64,000 nt of DNA from Streptomyces sp. YIM 121038 (GTDB lineage: Bacteria > Actinomycetota > Actinomycetes > Streptomycetales > Streptomycetaceae). The translations under genes were made by a program, and so were the position numbers. The notes under the pieces are model-generated. The model worked only from the letters and a program-made list of their open reading frames with translations. It did not search any database and was not told where the DNA came from. Of the stretch, positions 59,119 through 64,000 are shown one piece after another (within the stretch, counting starts at the first letter, position 1; each line of letters starts with the position of its first letter). Where the stretch lies: positions 310,001 through 374,000 of the forward strand of contig NZ_CP030771.1 of the NCBI RefSeq assembly GCF_006088715.1. The letters are read 5' to 3'.

Positions 59119-59159
59119 GGCCGTGGTCGTGCGGGAGCAGCGCCGCTGACAGCCGGGGG

Positions 59160-59197
59160 AAGGCCGTGGCCCGGCCCGACGGCCGGACCACGGCCTT
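59160..59197. terminator. bidirectional terminator between araC and the membrane protein
   Basis: AAGGCCGTGGCCCGGCC pairs with GGCCGGACCACGGCCTT (one mismatch in 17) with loop CGAC. It ends on the stop codon of the minus-strand gene. Confidence 0.8.
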
Positions 59198-60339
59198 CAC
59201 GACCGGGTGGCGACACCGCACCCGGCCCCGCCGCCCTGCCGCATGCGGGCGTCCATGGACGTGCTCCGGTCGTACGGGTCGACCTCGGGGCCGTCCTCGG
59301 CGCCGGGGGCGGCACGCTCGGAGCCGAACTTGGGGGTGAAGTAGCCGGTGGTGTTGTCACAGCCGCCGTTGGTGTAGTCCGCCTTGTACGACACCAGGGA
59401 GAACGTGCCCGGCTCGGTGATGACCTTCGCCGGGTTGTCCCAGCTCATCACCACCTCCCTCCGCACGATGGTGCGCACGACCTCGTCGCTCCCCCGCACG
59501 GCCCGGTCGCTTCCCTTCGCGGTTTGGTCGCTTCCCTTCGCGGCCCGTACGACCGGATAGACGTACGTGACGTCGCTGACGACCTCCAGGGCGCCGCGCT
59601 TCCCCTCCCGGAAGGTGATCCGCCCACGTGTCTTCACCACGTCACCGGCGGGCCGCACCTCGGCCTTCGGGAAGCGGCTGAACAGCAGCAGGGGGTCGTT
59701 CTTCCGGCTGGGGGTGTCGAAGGCGGCGGCCAGGTAGTCCCGCACGTCCTGCTGGCGGGGGTTGATCAGCGCGATGGCCTTCTTGGGCCGCTGCCCCCGC
59801 AGCACGTCCTCGTCGAGGCTGGACAGGGCGAGGAAGTCCCGGCTGCGCGCGAGCGCCCGCGCGACCTGGTCCTTGCTCATCCAACCGATGGCCCGCGCCG
59901 GCGGCACGTGGATGCCCGCCGCCCCGTCGCTCCACCGCGCCGCCGGAGAGCCCCTGAACGGCCGGTCCACCGTGGGCAGTTGCTCTGCCTCCCGTGCGGG
60001 CGGCTGTTCGGGGCGCTCCGACTCGGCGGCAAGGGGCTTGTCCCCTCCGTCCCCGCCGTCGCTCCCGAACCATCCCGACACCTGTCCCGAAGCCAGGGCC
60101 ACGACCAGCAGGACGGCCGCCACCAGCAGCCCGACCACGTACCCGGCTTTGCCGCCCGCTCGCCGCGGGGAGGGCTGGTGCGTCCGCCACCCGTCCGGCG
60201 GGCCGGGCTCCTCCTGAAGGCGCCGCCCCACCATCCTGGCTCGCGCCGACGGCTCCTGCGGTGCGCCCGCGCTCCCGGCCTCGGCGTCCCGCAGGAAGCG
60301 CTCCCACTCCTCGTCCGATATCTTCCTGTCCCCACTCAC
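59197..60339 (-). CDS. hypothetical single-pass membrane protein
   Basis: A 380-aa protein with a cytoplasmic N-terminus (MSGDRKISDEEWERFLRDAEAG..., rich in Pro/Arg/Glu), one membrane segment (GYVVGLLVAAVLLVVALASG, ~65-85) and a large external domain. The external part begins ARWSDGAAGIHVPPARAIGWMSKDQVARALARSRDFL and ends with a Cys-containing tail. This layout (ISDEEW..FL..AE then TM then external domain) is common in uncharacterised Streptomyces membrane proteins, but I do not recognise a family. GTG start with GGAG upstream. It is divergent from the FG-GAP protein. Confidence 0.75.
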   Translation of the reverse strand: MSGDRKISDEEWERFLRDAEAGSAGAPQEPSARARMVGRRLQEEPGPPDGWRTHQPSPRRAGGKAGYVVGLLVAAVLLVVALASGQVSGWFGSDGGDGGDKPLAAESERPEQPPAREAEQLPTVDRPFRGSPAARWSDGAAGIHVPPARAIGWMSKDQVARALARSRDFLALSSLDEDVLRGQRPKKAIALINPRQQDVRDYLAAAFDTPSRKNDPLLLFSRFPKAEVRPAGDVVKTRGRITFREGKRGALEVVSDVTYVYPVVRAAKGSDQTAKGSDRAVRGSDEVVRTIVRREVVMSWDNPAKVITEPGTFSLVSYKADYTNGGCDNTTGYFTPKFGSERAAPGAEDGPEVDPYDRSTSMDARMRQGGGAGCGVATRS

Positions 60340-60688
60340 GATGCGCTCCGCGCCCTCCCCGCCCTCTCACACCTCGGACCTTTGTTCCCGTACTCCATCA
60401 CACCGCTTCACCACACCGCCACAGACCCCGCGCAGCGGCGGAACACGCGCTCGGCAGGCGGCCGTTCCCCTCGGCATCCCGGGCAAAGGTGCTGCAAACG
60501 CCGGTCAGCAAGGGATGGGGCCGTCGGCCTCGAAGAAGCCTCCGGTCGGGACCGCGCCTCCCTGGCGAGGACTCCGCCCCACCCGTCGTGAACCCTGCCC
60601 CAACCCCCGGTGAACTCCGTACAACCAGCCCCGCCCCTCGGCAGTCAGACCCGATAGCCCTCGTCCCGTCGACCGAGTGGGAGCCTCC
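60340..60688. other. divergent intergenic region
   Basis: 349 bp between two divergent genes (membrane protein and FG-GAP protein). No repeats, hairpins or genes are evident; both promoters should be here. Confidence 0.4.
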
Positions 60689-62158
60689 GTGCCACACAGC
60701 CGCCGCATCCTCACCTACGCCATCGCAGTCGCCGCCGCGGTCACCACGGGGCTCGTGCTCCCGTCCGGTGCCGCCGCTGCCGCGCCCCGTGCCACCACGA
60801 GTGACTTCAACGGCGACGGCTACGCGGACCTCGCCGTCGGCGTCCCGGACGGGACCGTCGGCGGCCGGGCCGAGGCCGGGTACGTGAACGTCGTCTGGGG
60901 AGGTCCGAGGGGCGTCGGCGCCCACGGGAGCATCCGTGTCACCCAGGCCACCCCCGAGGTTCCCGGCACCCCGGAGACGGGCGACCGCTTCGGCGCGTCC
61001 GTGGTGCTGACCGACCTCAACGGCGACGGCATCGCGGAACTGCTCGCCGGTGCCCCGGGGGAGGACGTCACCGACCGCGGTACGGACGCGGGTACGGTCC
61101 TCGTCGTAGGCGGTTCGAGGAACGGGCCGGGACCGGGGTCGACGGTCCTGACCGGGCCGTCGCCGTCGGCCGCGTACGGCAAGTCGGTCGCGGCGGCCCA
61201 CCTGACCGGCGGCGCCAACAAGACGATCGTGGTCGGCGGCACGGACAAGGTCGTCGCCCGGGTCATCCAGGGCGAGGACAGCATGGTCACCACCGTCGTC
61301 GCCGCCCCCATGGGCGGCCGCGCCCCCGTCCTGGCCACCGGTGACTTCGACAGCGACGGCACGGCGGACCTGGGCGTGGCGTACTGGACCGCGGACCGGC
61401 CCAGCACGCAGTCCCACGTACGCCTGTGGAAGTGGGACGCAGACCGGTCCGAGATGGCCAACTTCTGGAACACGGACAACGCCGGTGTGACCTCCCTGGC
61501 CGCCGGTGACTTCGACGGCGACGGCCACGACGACCTGGCGCTCGGCGAGTGCCGTGAGATCGCCGACGAGAACATCGACGACCCGTGCGGCCCCGAGCGG
61601 CTCGCCAAGGGCGGCGGCGTCCACGTCCACTACGGAAGCCGCGCGGGCGGCTCGTTCGGCAGCCGCACCCAGACCCTCAACCAGGACACGGAGGGCGTCC
61701 CGGGCGTCGCCGAGGACGGCGACCGCTTCGGCGCCGCCCTGGCCGTCGCCGACGTCAACCGCGACGGCCGCGACGACCTGATCGCGGGCGCTCCCGGTGA
61801 GGCCATCGGAAGCAAGGCGGGGGCGGGCGCCGCCTGGCTGCTGCGCGGCGGCGCCCGTGGCCTGCTCGACGCGGGCGGCGCCGCCAGGTCCGTCTCCTGG
61901 AACCAGGACACGTCCGGTGTCCCGGGAGTCGCCGAGGCGGGCGACGCCTTCGGCGCGGCGGTCGCCGCGGGCGACTACGACGCCGACCGCGTACCGGACG
62001 TCACGGTCGGATCCCCCGGCGAGAACGCCTCGCTGGGCGCCGCATGGCTCCTCCCCAGGGGTGCGGCCGGGGGCTCGCTGGCGTTCTCACCCCGCACGCT
62101 CGGCCTCCCGTACCTCTCCACCGCGCAGAAGTACGGGAAGGCGCTGAGCAGTCGCTGA
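60689..62158 (+). CDS. secreted FG-GAP (integrin-like beta-propeller) protein
   Basis: A 489-aa secreted protein. After a signal peptide (cleavage near AAA/AP) it carries repeated FG-GAP/Ca-binding units: DFNGDGYADLAVGVP, DLNGDGIAELLAGAPGE, DFDSDGTADLGVAYW, DFDGDGHDDLALGE, DVNRDGRDDLIAGAPGE and DYDADRVPDVTVGSPGE, with adjoining GDRFGAS(A/V) blade starts. The Dx(D/N)xDG loops should bind calcium. Such propellers bind other proteins or polysaccharides at the cell surface. GTG 60689 with GGGAG upstream is chosen over GTG 60677. Confidence 0.88.
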   Translation: MPHSRRILTYAIAVAAAVTTGLVLPSGAAAAAPRATTSDFNGDGYADLAVGVPDGTVGGRAEAGYVNVVWGGPRGVGAHGSIRVTQATPEVPGTPETGDRFGASVVLTDLNGDGIAELLAGAPGEDVTDRGTDAGTVLVVGGSRNGPGPGSTVLTGPSPSAAYGKSVAAAHLTGGANKTIVVGGTDKVVARVIQGEDSMVTTVVAAPMGGRAPVLATGDFDSDGTADLGVAYWTADRPSTQSHVRLWKWDADRSEMANFWNTDNAGVTSLAAGDFDGDGHDDLALGECREIADENIDDPCGPERLAKGGGVHVHYGSRAGGSFGSRTQTLNQDTEGVPGVAEDGDRFGAALAVADVNRDGRDDLIAGAPGEAIGSKAGAGAAWLLRGGARGLLDAGGAARSVSWNQDTSGVPGVAEAGDAFGAAVAAGDYDADRVPDVTVGSPGENASLGAAWLLPRGAAGGSLAFSPRTLGLPYLSTAQKYGKALSSR

Positions 62159-62163
62159 GGCCG

Positions 62164-63090
62164 TCAGGGCACGGTGATGACGATCTTGCCGCGCGCGTGG
62201 CCGGAGGCGCTCTCGTCATGAGCCGTGGCCGTTTCCTTCAGCGGGAACACGGCGTGCAGCGGGACGGTGAGACCGCCGCGATCGGCGAGTTCGGCCGCCA
62301 GCGGCAGTCCCGCCCAGCCGGGTGACTCTCCTGCCGGGGAGCGGGAGAACCGCACGCCGTGGCGGTCGGCGTCGAAGTCCGCGATGGTCACCACGCGGTC
62401 CGGGTCGCCGACGAGGCCCACCAGTTCGGCGAGGGAGCCCTTGCCGGCCGCGTCCAGCACCACGTCGACTCCCTGGGGAGCCAGTGGGGCGAGGCGGTCG
62501 GCGAGGCCTGCCCCGTAGGTGACCGGAACGACGCCGAGCCGGTCGAGGAAGGCGTGGTTGCCCTCGCTCGCGGTGCCGATCACGGTGAGGCCGCGGGCCC
62601 GGGCGAGTTGCGCGGTGATGGTGCCGACGCCGCCGGCGGCCCCCTCGATCAGCAAGGTCATGCCCTCGGCGGCGCCCAGGGCCTCCAGGACGCGCGTGGC
62701 CGTGTCGATGTTGCCCGCGGCGCCACCCGCTTCCTCGAAGGACCACGACCGGGGCTTGGGCGCCCATGCCTCAAGGACGGCGTACTGGGCCGCGGCGCCT
62801 CCCTGGTCCGCGACCGGTACGAGACCGAAGACCTCGTCCCCCAAGGCGGTGCCGGTCACCCCCTCCCCCACCTCGTCGACCACTCCGGCGGCGTCCATGC
62901 CGGGGATGTGGGGGAAGTCCAGGGTAGCGATGCCCCGCAGCATCCCCGTACGCAGGTACCAGTCGGCGGGGGTGACACCCGTGGCACGCACCGCGATGCG
63001 GACCTGCCCCGGCCCGGCGTGCGGCTCTTCGGCCTCCTCCACGCGGAGGACTTCGGAACCGCCGTAGCGGTGGTATTGCACAGCGAACAC
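62164..63090 (-). CDS. NADP-dependent quinone oxidoreductase-like (zinc-less MDR)
   Basis: A 308-aa MDR enzyme: QYHRYGGSEVLRVEEAEEPHAGPGQVRIAVRATGVTPADWYLRTGML, the family HIPGMDAAGVVDEVGEGV, and the Rossmann motif LLIEGAAGGVGTITAQLARARGLTVIGTAS. It has no zinc ligands. The start GTG 63090 has GGAGG six bases upstream, while the longer TTG start has no room for a ribosome binding site. It is the third zinc-less MDR in the window. It follows the FAD monooxygenase (63212-64000) on the same strand with a ~120-bp gap. Confidence 0.88.
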   Translation of the reverse strand: MFAVQYHRYGGSEVLRVEEAEEPHAGPGQVRIAVRATGVTPADWYLRTGMLRGIATLDFPHIPGMDAAGVVDEVGEGVTGTALGDEVFGLVPVADQGGAAAQYAVLEAWAPKPRSWSFEEAGGAAGNIDTATRVLEALGAAEGMTLLIEGAAGGVGTITAQLARARGLTVIGTASEGNHAFLDRLGVVPVTYGAGLADRLAPLAPQGVDVVLDAAGKGSLAELVGLVGDPDRVVTIADFDADRHGVRFSRSPAGESPGWAGLPLAAELADRGGLTVPLHAVFPLKETATAHDESASGHARGKIVITVP

Positions 63091-63211
63091 GGACAACCTC
63101 CGTAGGTGGTGAAAGTGGTTCGGGAGAAGAGCTTGCCGCCACTCCCTATTTGACGCTCCGTCAGATCCGTGACGTTGCCGGATCCGTGGCGCTGCCAGAT
63201 CCGCGGTCCCG

Positions 63212-64000
63212 TCAGATCCCCGCTTGTTTCCCGCCGGTGAAGAAATTGATCATGTCCTGCGGCGTGGGGTCGTGGGCGACCGCGGCGGCGGCCGCCGCGC
63301 CGCGGGGGAAGAGCTCTCGCTCGTACTCGGTGAGGGCGGTCTCGATGTCGCCGGGGTGCGCGGCGATGGCCCGGCCGAGTTCGGCGCCGTCCTGCAAGGC
63401 CAGGTTGGCGCCTTCGCCGTTGGGGGTCGCGAGGTGGGCGGCGTCGCCGAGCAGGGTCACTCCCGGCACCCGGTCCCAGCGGTGCCCGACCGGCAGGGAG
63501 TGGAGGGGGCGCAGGACCGGCGCGACGTCGCTGGCGGTGATGAGCGCGGTGAGCTCCGGCGCCCAGCCCTCGTACTCCTCCGCGATCCGCGCGGCGGCCG
63601 CGGCGGTGTCGGTGAAGTCGAGGGTGGTGAACCAGTCCTGCGGCTTGGTCAGTGTGACGTAGGCGTGCAGGGCCCCGCCCTTCTCCCGGTGGGCCACGAG
63701 CCACGTCCCGTTCCCGGCCGGGTCGAACGCGACGAGAGTGCCGCCGCCGACCGCTCGCGCGGTGGCCGGGTGGCGGGTGTCGGCGTCGTACAGACGGGTC
63801 TCGACGAAGGACCGGCCGACGTATGCGGGGGTGGCATCGGAGAGCAGGGGGCGGACTCGCGACCATGCGCCGTCCGCGCCGACCAGCAGGTCCGTGACGG
63901 CGGCGGCGCCTTGGGCAAAGGTCACCTCGTGGCGGCCCTCGGCGAGGGCGCGGACGGCGGTGGCCTTGTGGCCCCAGCGGACGGTGCCGTCCGGGAGTGT
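63212..64000 (-). CDS. FAD-dependent monooxygenase, C-terminal part (TetX-like)
   Basis: Gene running off the right edge; its N-terminal FAD-binding part is not visible. The seen part has the second FAD motif (DLLVGADGAWSRVRPLL) and the third (VTLLGDAAHLATPNGEGANLALQDGAELGRAI), with a long C-terminal helix. This pattern (APNGEGAN-type) is that of the TetX/aromatic-polyketide-hydroxylase group, which can act on tetracycline-like or other aromatic substrates. It lies upstream of the quinone reductase and may share its operon. Confidence 0.85.
   Translation of the reverse strand, partial: TLPDGTVRWGHKATAVRALAEGRHEVTFAQGAAAVTDLLVGADGAWSRVRPLLSDATPAYVGRSFVETRLYDADTRHPATARAVGGGTLVAFDPAGNGTWLVAHREKGGALHAYVTLTKPQDWFTTLDFTDTAAAAARIAEEYEGWAPELTALITASDVAPVLRPLHSLPVGHRWDRVPGVTLLGDAAHLATPNGEGANLALQDGAELGRAIAAHPGDIETALTEYERELFPRGAAAAAAVAHDPTPQDMINFFTGGKQAGI

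Overview
The window is high-GC actinobacterial DNA. Very strong third-position GC bias (long antisense shadow ORFs everywhere), an Lsr2 nucleoid protein, a LAL-type LuxR regulator, a DUF4239 protein, an intergenic repeat of a kind I associate with Streptomyces, and at least one TTA (bldA-type) codon all point to Streptomyces or a close relative. I saw no rRNA, tRNA, CRISPR array, intact insertion sequence or phage module. The region reads as accessory or arm-like chromosome: many regulators, secreted proteins, oxidoreductases and broken genes.

Layout. (1) 1-5.7 kb: right end of a lipid/polyketide-type cluster, with a GcvT-like fragment, a fused double ketosynthase whose second domain is degenerate, a phosphopantetheinyl-transferase-like protein, a ketoreductase-type SDR and a DHA2 exporter. 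(2) 5.8-6.7 kb: two tandem paralogous secreted small proteins. (3) 6.8-13.3 kb: a giant LuxR (LAL) regulator divergent from an operon of a HATPase, a winged-helix protein and an acyl-CoA synthetase, with tandem repeats in the shared promoter. (4) 13.3-19.2 kb: an oligopeptide-type ABC importer in which one permease and both ATPases are a single polypeptide. (5) 19.4-26.8 kb: secreted beta-propeller, compact AA10 LPMO, a GNAT gene run into a PPOX fragment, a LuxR regulator, a YtcJ-like amidohydrolase, an aldo-keto reductase and Lsr2. (6) 26.8-32.5 kb: an odd non-coding stretch with short tandem repeats, then a methyltransferase overlapping a CDGSH/haem-oxygenase-like fusion, a quinone-reductase-like enzyme, another methyltransferase and two small proteins.

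(7) 32.6-36.5 kb: the most unusual part. A 536-aa protein joins an N-terminal HTH to a C-terminal region that matches, by eye, the palm motifs of protein-primed family B DNA polymerases. Its ATG overlaps the stop of an excisionase-like HTH gene whose first codons contain a 35-bp near-perfect palindrome; an Imm5-like gene is divergent, followed by DUF4239. (8) 36.6-45 kb: secreted hydrolases, a cupin, and a persulfide-response operon (CoA-disulfide reductase-rhodanese, rhodanese-DUF2892, CstR-like repressor) preceded by two CsoR/CstR-type operators; then DUF4287, and a DUF998/TetR divergent pair with two matching operators. (9) 45-64 kb: LysR, a secreted M14 carboxypeptidase, oxidoreductases, two S12 serine hydrolases flanking a secreted I36-like protein (one carries a TTA codon, the other a frameshift), MerR with an AhpD-like protein lacking its cysteines, FAD monooxygenases, AraC, a membrane protein, an FG-GAP protein and a quinone reductase.

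The genes probably form many small independent units rather than one pathway. The coherent modules are the KS/PPTase/SDR/MFS cluster, the peptide importer, the persulfide operon, the methyltransferase-CDGSH/HDO unit and the HTH/polymerase-like pair.
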